A stretch of DNA of 64,000 nucleotides from Ganoderma boninense (GCA_002900995.3 CM035309.1:3850389-3914388); one strand, 5' to 3'. Counted from the stretch's first letter, positions 44,586 to 56,115 are shown. Numbers and translations are program-made. Notes: generated by a model not told the origin, from the sequence alone.

Positions 44586-44948
44586 GTGGATGTCCCGATA
44601 GACCGAGACGGCCCCAGCGGTGGTGGTTGGACCGACTGTGCCACTGTGTTGTCGATAGGTCGAGCCGTGGTGTAAGCCTGGAAGTTGGAGGAGGGGGTGA
44701 AATAAGATAGCTTGTGACCGAGGGAGAGGCGACAAAGTGGTTGGCGTGAGGGCGGAAAAATGTGCGAGATCAGGTTTGGGTACGAGGATGTGGTCGAGGA
44801 TGAGTTACGAGCACGGGGAGCGCTGAGCTGAGTACAAGGGCTCGAGTGGCCACTTAGTCCGACAAATTAAGCGAGCCTTCCAATTTCGGGTCAACCGTTA
44901 GCCTTCTGGGCTGAGGATCCGGAAGTGAGTATTATAAACCACTCAATT

Positions 44949-45370
44949 CTAATAGATTAGTTCGCTGTAGTTACTTTCTGGCTCAGAACTGCCTGTAGTT
45001 ACGTCCGGAGTCATCAGTGAGCGCCTAACCACGGTATACCGCTGATCCATCCACTCTGTCTCTTTCGCAAAAATCTCGGGCGACGCGGAATACTGCATTA
45101 CGCTATGAGTTTCTGTTGTTTTTCGCTTCAAACTTGGCATGCGGTGGATATGCTGCCTGATTAACTTCAGCCCTACCTCGTTGCAGGATGATCCTGTCGC
45201 ACAGTACTCAGGCGAGCATAGCGTGCTGGCCTTCAGCGCCAGATGTGGCATGGTCCCTCGTCCCGCCAACTCGATCTCTCCGGCTACCTCCCAGGTCACG
45301 TCAGCTGCGGAGCTCGCCCATTTGGTGCTCGCCGCCACTGGCTTAGAGGCTAGCTCGTGCAGTAACTAGT
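44949..45370 (-). CDS. Partial or single-exon gene, unknown
   Basis: A minus-strand frame opens after an actag acceptor-like site at about 45370: LHELASKPVAASTKWASSAA, DVTWEVAGEIELAGRGTMPH, STLCSPEYCATGSSCNEVGL, KLIRQHIHRMPSLKRKTTET, SASPEIFAKETEWMDQRY, stop at 44949. No ATG is near the start, so an upstream exon or truncation is implied. The Cys spacing could bind metal. The motif gtagttac recurs in and around the frame. May be a transposon-derived fragment. Confidence 0.35.
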
Positions 45371-45374
45371 AGTT

Positions 45375-45790
45375 GAGGTCCACTGTAACTACTGACCAAT
45401 TTTATCCACCCTGATTGAAGTCCCTGATAAAACTCGGACGCGACAACGAGATGGATTCTACTGGACTATATTATTGTGTATACGGGACACCGATAACTAC
45501 GCTACAACGAGACTGTCGTTAGAATCCACGACAGTCGTATACTCGAATACATGTCAGACGAACCTGAGAAACTCCGATGCGTGAATGTATAGTGATTCTG
45601 ATTCCAAACCCATAAGCTAGTACTGAGCGTGCGGTAGTGATGGTCGAAACGAGGAAGCCAGTACATTATCATGGCTCCAAAATATGAAATATCTGCTGCT
45701 CGAGGTCAAATCTCCGATCCTAAGGTACAATGCGTCGCAAGAAAGATGGTGTAAAAAGCACAGCTCGCCTCGACGTGTACCATGAGTTTA
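45375..45790. other. Intergenic, nothing recognised
   Basis: AT-rich, no frames above 40 codons of note, no RNA-gene signature. Confidence 0.45.
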
Positions 45791-45796
45791 CGCGAT

Positions 45797-47190
45797 TTAC
45801 GCGGGCTGGACAGGCACTTGGGGTATGGCCAAGTCAATGTTCATCCGCCGTATCTCTTCGGCCAACATCTCACGCGACCTGTTCAATACACCATCCGGCG
45901 CACCGTAGAAACGACGCGGCGGTGTGGCAAGAACCCCCTTCTCGACTGCGCGAGAGGAATCCTGGAGAATGGAATCGTCGTCGTGGTCGTCGTCGTTGAT
46001 AGCCGTCGACCTTGCTTCGAACGGGGACTCGAGAGAAAGGGCGCCGCAAGCGTGCCCTAGCCTAGTGGAGGGCGGCAGTCAGAACACACACAGAGGGATG
46101 AGTTGAACGGGAACAGCACTAACGCTTTCTCGAAACCGAACGACAGGACATAGACAGACAGGCCTATGACGCAATCCTCGGACATTGGCGTCAGGCCCTG
46201 AGAAGCAGTCGACTCCCATTCGAAGTCTGCGTCCAACTTCGCAAGGTATGCCTTCACCATCTCGAGCTCTCGGCGTTGAGTCTGGGACAAGGAGAGCGAG
46301 GCCGAGGGGGGCCCGCTCTTGAAGGCGATGGATGCCTCGGAGGTTGAAGGACCCTCTTTGTCATCTATGCCCGTTCAGTCATTGAGCGTGCAGGCGACAA
46401 AGGAGGGGACACATACCAGAAAGTATCTTCTCCTTCTCCAGAGTCTCGCAGGATGACTCCGGCTCCGGCTCTTGAGCCACACGAGTCTCGAAGTCGACAG
46501 CCTGCACTTCTGTCGTGCGTTCTGAATGCAGAGAGACAGAAATGGCCGTCTGCACATGCGGAATGAGGGCCTCTGGAACCGACGGAGGCTTAGCCTGGAC
46601 TGCGATGTTGCTAACTTTCCCCGCGATCTTCTCGGCGGCTAGCAATTCTGTACAAACTTGGAATTAGAATTGGTGGTTGGTGGTTGAGTTTTGCATTGAG
46701 AGTAACTCACCGTCAAAATCAGCGAATTCATTCAAGTCCGTCCGGCTGCCAAGCCGTGCATCGCCTGACTGGAGCGCTGCGACGCGACGAGCTGATCGGG
46801 AGCATAAATAATGTCAGTCAATCTCGTCGAGTGGTAGAGTCATGAGAACAAGACAACAACCCACCGAACGCTTCATACAGCTCGTTCCGCCTCGCCACCT
46901 CCTCCGGGGCGTAAAAATCATAATCTTCGTCAAGCCACCGGCGCGCCATTTCCCGGTCGAGATCTGTGGTTGGGTGGACTAAGATCGTGGCTCCAACCAC
47001 CACATAGATAGAGGAAATCTAACATACCAGCATTGTGGATACTGGACAACTTCAACAGAGCGGACGGGTGGTTGGTCGGTCTGCTTTGCACACTCCACCT
47101 ACACGTGGTCGGGGATAGCAACGGCGCGGCGGCCGGGGCCGTTGCACGCCTCCCGTAGAGACGGACGATTCGTGAAGGAGTGGGGGCCAT
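45797..47190 (-). CDS. Hypothetical acidic protein (family B relative)
   Basis: ATG at 47190 (MAPTPSRIVRLYGRRATAPA, a mitochondrial-presequence-like basic N-terminus). Exons: DLDREMARRWLDEDYDFYAP with EEVARRNELYEAF; RRVAALQSGDARLGSRTDL; ELLAAEKIAGKVSNIAVQAK and VQAVDFETRVAQEPEPESS; DKEGPSTSEASIAFKSGPPS with TQRRELEMVKAYLAKLDADF. A last exon LESPFEARSTAINDDDHDD, GVLATPPRRFYGAPDGVLNR and MLAEEIRRMNIDLAIPQVPV ends at the stop at 45797. Most junctions keep phase; the last donor (gtctgtc) is weak. ELEMVKAYLAKL resembles the family-B gene at 36631-38244. Function unknown. Confidence 0.6.
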
Positions 47191-47199
47191 GAATGCAGT

Positions 47200-47705
47200 G
47201 TCGTAGCGATCGTCGTAACAAAGCGAGAGAAAGAAGGAAGAATGGACAAAGCGTGAAGTGGGGGAAAGAGAGAAAGAGTCTAAACAGACGTGGTGGTTAT
47301 GGGGAGAGAGGCAACCTGGTAGCAAGCGAGCGTGCCGACGGTCGGCCCTCGGGCTCACGTCGGAGTCCGTACTTGGTGAGCCCTAAGCGAAACCTTATGG
47401 CATCTGTCCCCCGGTTCGACTTGAGGCCCTCGTGGCGTTTTGACGATGCCGGCATAATCGTTGTGCAAAAGGGAATTAAATGTCCGTGTAAGGTGAGTAT
47501 TGGTCGTGGAACAGCCTCAAGCGCACGTTGTCCGCGGACTGCGAGACATGACTACTGTCCACTCTCCCTCGGAACAGCAATACTATACATTATATACAGC
47601 CTCGTGAATCAGAATACAAAGTTTACTGTCCATAGTAAACATGCAAGTCAGAACGAAAACGCGTCCGTCACCAAACGGTGCAAGTCCATGTGTACAATGT
47701 GCGTG
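47200..47705. other. Intergenic, nothing recognised
   Basis: Purine-rich leader of the 45797-47190 gene followed by AT-rich DNA containing a tata run (tatacattatatacagcc near 47584). Plus-strand frames here are antisense to neighbouring genes. Confidence 0.4.
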
Positions 47706-47712
47706 TACAACA

Positions 47713-49320
47713 TCATGCCGCCTGGTAGTCTGCCACCCATTGATCGTAATCAAAGACATCCTCACCCTCCTCAGACTCAGACTCTTCGCTACTGCTGTCG
47801 CTCACCGCGTCCACACACTCATACTCGCGCGAAACGTCCGCCTCCGCCTCCGAGTCGGCATCCGGGATCTCCACGGCCTCAAAGTCGTCCCCGTCATCGT
47901 CATCGTCCGCAGCATTTTCGAAGAACGCCTTCAGCTCAGCCTCCAAACGCGCCGCGTCTTCCTCCCGTTTTGCCGCACGCGCCTTATCGACTACCTCGTT
48001 GACGCTCGCCCTCCAAAAGTCGACCGCGAACGGGTCCGCGCGCACCTTGATCGTAGCAGAGGGCTCCGCGGTGGTATCTGCCCTGTCGCGCACAGTGTGC
48101 TCGAGGGTCGTGAGCTCGCATAAGTCCACGGATGCCCTCGGTCGTATTGGATCGCATCTCGCTACCTTGACGGCGTCAACGTCGGGCCCGAACAGCTGAG
48201 ACGCGCTGTAGGTGTATTCGTCGTCGCCTGGGCAAGTGACTTGTGAGGTGGAGTCGTCCGAGCACAGCGTGTACTTGTAAGCACTCGCTGGCGGCTCGAG
48301 CTTCGTGCGCCCGTGGATGCTCCGGGGTGGGGTACCGAGTGGTTTCCTCGGAGGTTGTTCGTGTTCGTAGGCTGGAAGGGATGTGCAGGGTTCAGTGGCA
48401 TAGTGTCTAACAGCGAACCGACTCAGATATTACATTGTGTAGCCAAACACTACATTCAGGAAGGAAACGTACCGCTGCCACCACAAGGCCTGGGCAATGT
48501 TCCGCCGGAGGTCCTCGGTGTCTATAGTATGTTGACCCTTGACGACATGTGGAAATTGGACTGGTGGTGGAATATAATGAATGGGTAGTTCTTGGTCCAC
48601 CGCGAAGACCGGCATAGGCGCGGGCGGGGGGAGCGTCGAGCCTGAGGCAGGTATGTCGCTGGTGGATGGTGACGGACCTCCTTCGCTCGGCTCGTCGCCC
48701 ATGTCTGGCAAGCTGAGGACAAATGCAAGAAGGTCGTCTTCAGATTTGAACTTGAAGCCCTCGACCCCGTCAACCTCGGGGCCGATGGGCGCACTCGAAC
48801 CATCCGAAGCACCGTCTAGTACAGGGTTGAATTCACGTCAACACGGACGAGCGGATGCACAGACGCACCTATAACACTCCCTTCAAGGTAGTCTCCGGTT
48901 GTCTCGAGACTGTGCTCGTCCTCGGAGTGGCTAGCCGTGCTACGACGCCGAGTATGGAGCTCAACCACCGTCTTTTGCGGAACGAAGTCAAGGAAACGTA
49001 CCTGTGGAGGAACACGGACTGCTGTATGAACTTTCTTCTGTTCGCCACAGGTCAGTGTTGAGACAAGCGAGCGCGTCCGCCACTGGTGGTGGTTGATACA
49101 TGTTGGTTCAGGTTGGGTGGTTGGGAGACAACGAGAAGGTAGGAAGAAACGTACACGGCGGGCAGGTTCGGGGGCGTTTTGAATCGCGAAGGGGACCATC
49201 TTCGTCCTCTCTCTGACGCTTGTTGTATTTTCTGGAAGGCTCAGAGACGACTGTGGTCCATAGTTGGTGAACCGGGGCGCGAGGGGGAACAACAATAGGC
49301 GTGATGGTGATCATCGACAT
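47713..49320 (-). CDS. Hypothetical acidic, NLS-bearing protein (family A)
   Basis: ATG at 49320 (MSMITITPIVVPPRAPVHQL). Residues 31-51 hold the basic-acidic-basic motif KYNKRQREDEDG ... SKRPRT. A middle exon has ASHSEDEHSLETTGDYLEGS; the next, DGASDGSSAPIGPEVDGVEG and ELPIHYIPPPVQFPHVVKGQ, ends AQALWWQR. The last exon is long: EQPPRKPLGTPPRSIHGRTK, SAYKYTLCSDDSTSQVTCPG, PFAVDFWRASVNEVVDKARA, a strongly acidic run (DDDDDGDDFEAVEIPDADSE) and DYDQWVADYQAA, stop at 47713. The junction near 48470/48400 is one base out of phase in my model, so either the splice is different or two genes are joined. It resembles the family-A genes in the N-terminal motif. Confidence 0.5.
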
Positions 49321-49324
49321 TGTC

Positions 49325-50505
49325 AGTGGTGGTGAAGGTCGGTGAAAGGGCGCGGAAGCTCAAGGCAATATCGAGAAGCTTGATGAGTGCTGGTGGTAGG
49401 GAGATGTGAATATGGTTGAAAGTGGTAGGGAACCAAAACGCGTCCCGCGTCTCCAAACCAATAAGCGAGGCACAAGCGCCGCCACATCGGGACAATGCAA
49501 GGGCCACTTAGCATACCCAAAGTGGAATTGTCACTCAAGAAGACCATGGCCAAGCTCCATTAAAGCAGAATAATAAGCAAATGTACGTCTGGTGTGAACG
49601 TGGGACTCACACGAATGTCTATGGACGCAATGCAGCCATCCGGCACTGGATAGATAGATGTTCCTCAGTCGGACCTTCTAGGTAGGGACCAGTCCTTAGG
49701 AAGACACTGTGTTAAATGTCGCTTTTTAAAAAAGGCTGAAATACCGTTTTCTGTTCACGGATCCTTTGAAATCATCTGAGGGATACGCAGCTCAGCGGCA
49801 TTCAAAGAGAACATCGTAAGTATACCTTGACGGATTGAAGCGGCGTTGAGTCCTACAAATGGCTACAAAATTTCACGCCATGTATATTACAGTACGTTGT
49901 AGCGGCGCACCGAAATCAGACTGGTCAAGTTTGCCCGGCCGGTCTGCGAAAGAGCATGTAGGTCGGAAGTCCCACGGCGCCTGACACCGTCGGAAGAGTC
50001 CGGAGCGCAGTACCGCAGCATCCAGTCTCCAGCCATGGCAGAATCCGAGTCCATCGCTGCTTTCGAGGCACAGTGAGCGGTGATAATCCCAGCGAGACGG
50101 TGCACAGTGAATCGAGGACGAAGCACAGAACGAAGGAAATGCTGAAGCGCAAATCTTCGTTAGACTCGGACAAACTAGAGATTTAGCGCGCATCGTCACG
50201 GCATGGATTCTCATTGGCTGCGGACTAGGTTCGTACTAAGATTGACACCAAGGCATCGATTCGTGGTTTCCGAAACGCCCATACTCTAAGATGTAAGAGG
50301 AGTTCTTGTTAGAGCAGTATCGCGTGAGTAGATGTGAATGGAGCTAGAACTTCAAGCTCAAACCGCAGCGAGGATGATGGAGCGGCGAAGTGGGTTCGAG
50401 TTCTTTCAAATTGGAGATGGAAAAGAAAAGGAACACCAGTCCAAGCACGAGTACGAATCCGAACGTTGTGTATGTAGGAAAGAAACACATCAGTGGTAGA
50501 GAAAG
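49325..50505. other. Intergenic, one weak frame
   Basis: A 55-codon minus-strand frame at 49887-50055 (MDSDSAMAGDWMLRYCAPDS) is the only protein-like piece. Otherwise promoter-side DNA of the 47713-49320 gene and the 3' flank of 50510-51950. Confidence 0.35.
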
Positions 50506-50509
50506 ACGG

Positions 50510-51950
50510 TCAACCCTCCACCCTCGTGGTACTACTACCGCCCTCATCCCCTCCCGAACTCTCAGCACTCCAGCGCCAGAGCTCCATCCCAAGCTTCGAA
50601 CGAACCAAAGGAAACGGCAGCAGCGGCACAGGCTTCCCGTCTGGCCCCCTACGCTTCGACGCCGGCCTCGGCTTTGCCACCTTGCCTGTCTTCGCGGCCC
50701 TCCTCGCGTCCTCCTTGCGCTTCCGCATCATCGTCCTCCACACTCCCAGCTGCGTGCTCCAATAGTTGCGCGCCATCGGCGAAGGATGGACCATCGGGTA
50801 CTGCCAGAGCAGCCTGCTCGAGAGCCTGAAGAACGGGATGTACACGCCCTGTCCCGCGGCGCGCAGGGGCGTGCCCGGGGGCGGCCCGAGGCCGTTATCG
50901 CTGGTTGGGGCGATCTTCGCCCAGCCGTGCCCCGCGTCCTGAGACTCTGCCTGCCGCGTCCCGAGGAAGAGCGCGGGGTCGACCACCTCCGGCAGGTTCA
51001 GCCGCGCTACCTGATCCGGCAAGAAGTGGTATTCGTACTTCTCCTTGGGTACGGGCTGGCTGAGCGGCCCGCGGTGCGCTGTGTTCGACGCGTGGGTCCC
51101 GCAGGGGCGCCGTCTGGGCGGAGCGTCGCGCGCGTACCGGATGTTCGTCGGTCGCGCTTTCTTAGCGAAGTGTCTGACGGACAGGAAATGTGGCGGTCAG
51201 CAGTGGCATATGGGACGGCAAAGACACACCGAAGCACGACATACATGTCTCGGAGGTTGTTACGCAGTGCGATGCGCTCGGCGTTCTTCGCTGTGGGGAA
51301 GCGGCGGAAGGGCTGTGGTCGCAAGACCCCCTTGTATGATTCCTTCGCAAGAGCTGGTTTAGACCTTGCGCTTTTGCACATGGGGCGCGAGTCGACGGGT
51401 GGTTCGGCGGTCGGGAGTCCAGGATTTGGTACGGGTGAACATCCAGGTGGCGGCGCAGCGACGGATGAGGTTGGCCCTGAATCTTCCAGCCGAGGTCCCT
51501 CAGCCATCGCTGCGAGATGGGCAAAAGGCTCGACGCACCTGACGGATTGCAGTTTTCTTTGTCCTTCTCATTCACAAGTTCTTCCTCCACTGTCAGTGGT
51601 ATTCCACAATAAACACAGGCTTGGGCTAGGACGTAGGCAAATTAGCATCAAATACTTGTGGTTAGAAGTCAGAGTGAGGGAGACGCACGTTCTGGGGACA
51701 GGCAGACGCGTTTCCGACTTTCAGCGTCATCGTCGTCCTCGTCGTCTCTTGGCCGCTTCGTTTGCTGAGGTGGGCCACCTGAAGTGGCGGGTGACGCGGA
51801 GAGCGGGGGCGCCACATTGGCCGGGACCATGACGGGGCCAGGTCCGAGAGTTTCGGTATGGGTAACGGGTGGCGTGGAGTCGTCTGGTGACATCGAGGTC
51901 GGAGAAACAGAGTGCAGTTCGGAAGGGGTGTTTGTAGGGGATGAGAACAT
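50510..51950 (-). CDS. Hypothetical NLS-bearing protein (family A)
   Basis: ATG at 51950 (MFSSPTNTPSELHSVSPTSM). Residues 64-80 carry TKRPRDDEDDDDAESRKR, matching the basic-acidic-basic motif of the other two family-A genes. Introns with gtgcgt, gtgcgt and gtatgt donors join LEEELVNEKDKENCNPS, AMAEGPRLEDSGPTSSVAAP, KNAERIALRNNLRD and HFAKKARPTNIRYARDAPP in phase. The last exon contains PVPKEKYEYHFLPDQVARLN, LPEVVDPALFLGTRQAES, GVYIPFFRLSSRLLWQYPMV, NYWSTQLGVWRTMMRKRKED and a basic tail, stop at 50510. The conserved-looking C-terminal region and NLS suggest a nuclear protein, but no known domain is recognised. Confidence 0.7.
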
Positions 51951-51959
51951 ATCTGTGCG

Positions 51960-53115
51960 AGGAGACGTGTAGATGTGGTTGAGCGCAAAGCGGGTCCAAA
52001 GCGGTGGCTAGCGCGCATGTCCGACTCAGTGCCTCAGGCTTAAGCGGTTGGGGCACGTGAATGCCTGAGTTGCGAGGGCCTCAGTATTGTCCCAGTATTG
52101 TCTATGCGTTGATGCGTATTTCCCTTCGTTGAACTGGGCTGCATTGTAGTGTGCGGGGTATGGGAGGCGAGAACGATGCGTGTGGAGAAGCACGAATGGA
52201 ATCAACTCGAACTTGGCAAGAGTGTGGAAACGACATACCTCATAGGCTCCTCTCCTCGCGATATCCACCACATGGTTCTAATGAGTGCAGCTGTATCCAT
52301 TCCGTTGATGTCCAAACGACCTGGCGCGACAGGTTGGTGGAGAATAGTACCATAACTTCCATAGTACTGAGGACAGTCGACGCCACTGGGACGTCAACTT
52401 CGTCTGGATGTCGAACGCTGGGCTTGTTCGTGAGTTCAACGCGTTAGTAGAGGTAAATCGCGTGTCGCAGGAGAGAAAATAGGATTCGAGGAAAAGGATC
52501 CAGCCTTAAGAATTAAGCAGCTTTGAGTGAGACGAAGAGCGCGAGTGATCTTTAGCGCCAGAGCGTGGCTGCCGATTGGCCGGCCGACCGAAACGATACT
52601 GAACGCAGCGGCCATCGCCGCTAAAGCGAATTGAGTGCGCCTCGCGCGTGCATTGACCACTACAAGGTGATGGTACAACATAGTGAGGCGAACAGAGGAA
52701 CAACAACACTCGTGCACGAAACTCTTAGGAGCGACGCGCTGTGATGGGGATAGTGAGTGTACGGTATGTACACGAAGAACGAAGGTAGTCGGCGGAACGG
52801 ACAGCGAGAGCAAGAGCGTAGACGTAAATGGGAAGGGTGTCGCAAGGGAGGTGAGGTATGTCGTTAAATAGTATCGGTATCGTAACGTGTGGGAGAGCAG
52901 GAGAGCGAGCAGGGGATAGCCACAGAGCGAGTATCGTAAGGAGTCATCAATATCGTATGAGAAGAAACCACCGAGGCGGGCATTAGAGGCCACGCCATGG
53001 AATAACTGCAGTCGAAAGCGACGTGCATTTTGGAGTAGGCACAGAAGAAGCGGTTGGGAGAGCTGTGTTCCGTCGAACCTCGGAGGAGCCGGAGCCGACC
53101 GAGCGCGAGCGTTCA
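51960..53115. other. Stretch without a supported gene
   Basis: A 226-codon minus-strand frame (52436-53116) is open but starts at a TTG, is Ser/Leu/Arg-rich without motifs and lies downstream of the truncated 53120-53375 gene; I read it as that gene's 3' flank. 51960-52430 holds the 5' leader of the family-A gene and nothing else recognised. Confidence 0.35.
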
Positions 53116-53119
53116 AAGT

Positions 53120-53375
53120 TCAGAACGTCTCGGTCTCGTCGTACGCGCCATGCCCCTCCTCAGCCTCAGGATCGCCAAACTCCGTCGCCTCGCCCATCTC
53201 CTCCACAGGTGGATCAGCCTGTGTCGGCTCGAGCAGCCAGTCATGGTTGTAGTACGGGAGCGCGCGGAAGTGCTGCATGTTGCGCAGCATGCGGAGGTCA
53301 CCGACCTCCGCGACGCGCACGCCCATACGAGGCAACTCGCGCCAGTCGGGCACGAGGCGGATGCCCCATACACAG
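53120..53375 (-). pseudogene. Truncated host gene, 3' exon only
   Basis: A minus-strand exon reads WGIRLVPDWRELPRMGVRVA, EVGDLRMLRNMQHFRALPYY, NHDWLLEPTQADPPVEEMGE and an acidic end to a stop at 53120. Going upstream the frame meets a stop (ctgactga) just above 53375, where repeats and foreign-looking DNA begin. No 5' exons were found within the next kilobases, so the gene appears cut by the block to its right. Family not recognised. Confidence 0.45.
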
Positions 53376-53396
53376 GGACTTCAGTCAGACTGGCTC

Positions 53397-53446
53397 ATCT
53401 TCCCCAGTAGTTAACGTAGAGAGACGATAATCTTCCCCAGTAGTTA
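53397..53446. repeat. 17-bp direct repeat at block boundary
   Basis: atcttccccagtagtta occurs at 53397-53413 and again at 53430-53446, followed by a region with spaced gggattaa/gggattag words up to about 53700. It marks the change from the truncated host gene to the mobile-looking block. Confidence 0.7.
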
Positions 53447-53705
53447 CTGACCTTTAATCCTCACAGGGCAGTTAATCGGGCCAGCGGCACTTGGGGGTTT
53501 AGGTGGACGCCGCACTTTAGCCAGCGCAGAGTCTACTTGAGGGTCGGGATTGTCGGGCTGAGGCTGGGATTAGCTACGCGGCGACGCATTAGCTGTGGGT
53601 AGGGATCGTCAGCGAGGCGAGGGCGGGGATTAACTCGAGGTTCGTAGTTTAGCGGCGGACGGGATTTAAGCCGACCTGCTAGGCCGCGATTAGGTATTGA
53701 CGCCC

Positions 53706-53785
53706 AAAAAAAAACAACGCGGTGTTCGAACCCACGCACTTTGCCCCCGGCAAGTCAGGCGTGACAAACCGCTGGGCCAAAGGCC
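53706..53785 (-). other. tRNA-like element with A box, B box and T run
   Basis: On the minus strand TGGCCCAGCGG (53779-53769) fits the Pol III A box and GGTTCGAAC (53732-53724) the B box, at a tRNA-like spacing, followed by a run of nine T (53714-53706) that could stop Pol III. The acceptor and D stems do not pair, so it is not an intact tRNA. A tRNA-derived SINE head or a decayed tRNA gene is likely. Confidence 0.5.
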
Positions 53786-53829
53786 TCTAATACTTATTGA
53801 ATTAACAGTATATACATACGCCAATTTAC

Positions 53830-54640
53830 CGCAGCCCCGCAGCACAGGCGACGCGTCTTGGCCGCCTCGCCCGCGTTTACGTTCCCCCCGCTCCCCGACG
53901 CTTCCGGCTGCTACGCAGGGAGGCACCACGAAGACCACACCCGCAATGGGCGACGCAACAGGGCCAACCGTGCGACCAATGCGGCGGGCGGAAGGATCCG
54001 CTGGCCCCCTCCACACAACGTCGCCACACCGCAGGGCGCGGGGGCGCAAGAGGCGGCAGGCAAGAGCCCGGCCCTCCCCTGCGTACCCGACACTGGGGAG
54101 CGACACACGCCGAGGAACGCGTCGGCGTGTCGCGGTCCTGGGAGTCCCAGGGCGCCCTTCTTCGCTTCGCTCTCGACGCTCTCCCTCCCCCGGGCCCTCT
54201 CTCTCCTCTGCCTCCCTCCTCTGCCTCTCTCTTCGCTCCAGAAGAGCCCCTGCCACCTCAACTCCACCTCCTCCGCTCTCGGATCTTGACGTTCAAGCGG
54301 GGCACCGGCCTCGGGTCTCCCTGGTCCCCTCCTTGGTCCCCTCCTCCTCGCGCTCCCTGTCTCCTCGCCGGCTGTTGGAGCCAGGTAAGTGCGTTCAGCC
54401 CGTTCATCTTCTGGCTTTCAACGCTTACCTTTCTCTTGCCATGCGCTGTCCTGCGCTGCGCTGGCCGTCCTCCGGGCACGTAGGTCCGTGTATCGTCACC
54501 GCGACCAGGCACTTCCTTCTCCTGTCGCACCAAGCCGTCCATCCCACGTTTCATTGCCCTCCGAGCTCGTCTTCTCGTTGTCCGTCCTCCACCCTCCAGC
54601 CCATCCTCACGGCGTTCAAGGCGTTGTGGTCTTCACCCAT
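53830..54640. other. GC-rich region with overlapping frames
   Basis: Long plus- and minus-strand frames overlap here only because the DNA is GC-rich and lacks stops; proteins read are Pro/Arg/Ser-rich without motifs. It may be the 5' leader of the 54651-55163 gene. Confidence 0.4.
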
Positions 54641-54650
54641 CCCTGCTTCA

Positions 54651-55163
54651 ATGGCTCGCATACCTCCAGCACTGGTAAGCGGTTTACGCCCCGCTGTATG
54701 TATTAACTGACATTCTGATCTTCAGGTCTTTTTGCCGTTGTTCCAAGCGAACGGCCGTCGCCACCCTATCCCATGGAAGACCCTGGTTCACGTACGACGT
54801 CACTTGTCCGATTCTCAATTGCGGCTGACGTTCTTCTTGCAGGCTTTCCAGAGGATGGGTTTCACAGTAAAGAAAGAATCTGGGACCTCTTGCACGCTCA
54901 TTGGTCCCGGCAACAGCGGTCGTCTCACATTCAACGAGGTCTGTCTGCGTCTACCTCCTTCGTCCCTGCCAATGCCCAGTTTCATCTCCACAGCCAAAGA
55001 ACGGCATTGTGCTGGGGCCAGCTCAACTCTGGTGCGTCGTTCAACCGTTCCTTTTTTCGTTCGGGATCGGGACGCCGCTGACACGGTCTTTGTTTCCAGG
55101 TGGGCACGATCACTGAATGAACGTTTCGCCTTCTACAGTACGTTTGTGCGCCCTTCTTTGTAG
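54651..55163 (+). CDS. Small hypothetical protein, six exons
   Basis: ATG at 54651 (MARIPPAL), then gtaagc...cttcag to VFLPLFQANGRRHPIPWKTL VH, gtacga...ttgcag to AFQRMGFTVKKESGTSCTLI with GPGNSGRLTFNE, gtctgt...cacag to PKNGIVLGPAQLW, and a last exon WARSLNERFAFYSTFVRPSL, stop at 55163. All junctions keep phase. Residues from about 30 on (beta-like GFTVKKESGTSCTLI, then RLTFNE, then a helix) suggest a small double-stranded-RNA-binding-like alpha/beta fold, but this is a guess from pattern only. Confidence 0.55.
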
Positions 55164-55337
55164 CCTGTATCTAGACGCCGCTCTATTCTCTCTGCTTCGA
55201 CAACCCCCACTCTCCTACCCCAATCCTTAATGGCAGACGACAAATAAATCTTGTTTCATATCGCACCAGCCAAAGACGTTGAGAGTGGCCAGTATTCGTA
55301 TCGTAAGCGGTCCTCGCCCCCCGGCGTACATGTCACC

Positions 55338-56115
55338 CTACGTACAGCCCATGTCTGATAGTTCTGGAAATTTGTCCCACTCCAAAAGTGTCTCCACGCC
55401 CTCCACGCGGTGCCGCACCTTGCCCAAGTAGTACCCGTGGGCTTCGCGGCCTCCGTCTGAGTTGTGTGGATCCGCCGTGAGCCCCACACACAACACTAGT
55501 TGCACTCCATACACCTGCTCTACCGCGTCTTGAACTTCCGCCATCCCAATATATCTGTACTTCAGCAGAACCTGGCAGTGGACTTGTAAGCGGTGCTCTA
55601 TAAAAGAGTAGAGGCTCCCTACGGGTCCTATTTCCTGCTTCAACCAGCTTACTACGCCTGACAAACGGGGCGTCGCATCTTCATCGTCCGCCTGCACCGA
55701 AGACATGGCGGTCTTGAGTTGCAGGCACATCTCCTGGTAGGCGTTCGGGGGTATTCCGTGCAAATCAGACCAGATCGCCCACAGGGACCCAAGGATTGTA
55801 TCGATGGCGTCTTTGGCCGGAGCAGTGAGGCTCAATTGAGCGAACGAGCTGGATTTCGTAAACGCGATGAGAACGCGCAGAAGAGGGCCGTCGGCGGGAC
55901 TTAATCCGTTGAGCAGCAACGGAATCTATGGGTCTGGGTCAGCGATACCGGGGACGGCGATTGGCGTGCCATCCCACCTGCAGTTTGTTTCCACCGCGGA
56001 CTACGATTAGGAAGTCGTTCCGCATGGGCAACCCAGGCGGCGGGCAATAGCCGTCCTTGGGGGCAACGGACAGAAAACGCAAGAGAGTGGTGTTTAGCGA
56101 GTCTACGGTAGTCAT
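55338..56115 (-). CDS. Hypothetical protein, two exons
   Basis: ATG at 56115 (MTTVDSLNTTLLRFLSVAPK, DGYCPPPGLPMRNDFLIVV). A gtggga...catag intron with branch-like ctgac leads in phase to IPLLLNGLSPADGPLLRVLI, KDAIDTILGSLWAIWSDLHG, GPVGSLYSFIEHRLQVHCQV, AVEQVYGVQLVLCVGLTADP, RVEGVETLLEWDKFPELS and a stop at 55338. A regular mixture of hydrophobic and charged residues indicates a folded globular protein. No family recognised. It lies between other small genes of the putative mobile block. Confidence 0.6.

Noticed and set aside
52436..53116. 226-codon minus-strand frame
   Set aside because: Starts at TTG, no motif, low-complexity Ser/Leu/Arg; most likely 3' flank of a truncated gene.
53718..53800. 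A functional tRNA gene
   Set aside because: Pol III boxes fit but the acceptor and D stems cannot pair and no proper anticodon arm forms.
53697..54710. 337-codon plus-strand frame
   Set aside because: Runs through the tRNA-like unit and GC-rich DNA, and its end overlaps an in-phase spliced gene in another frame.
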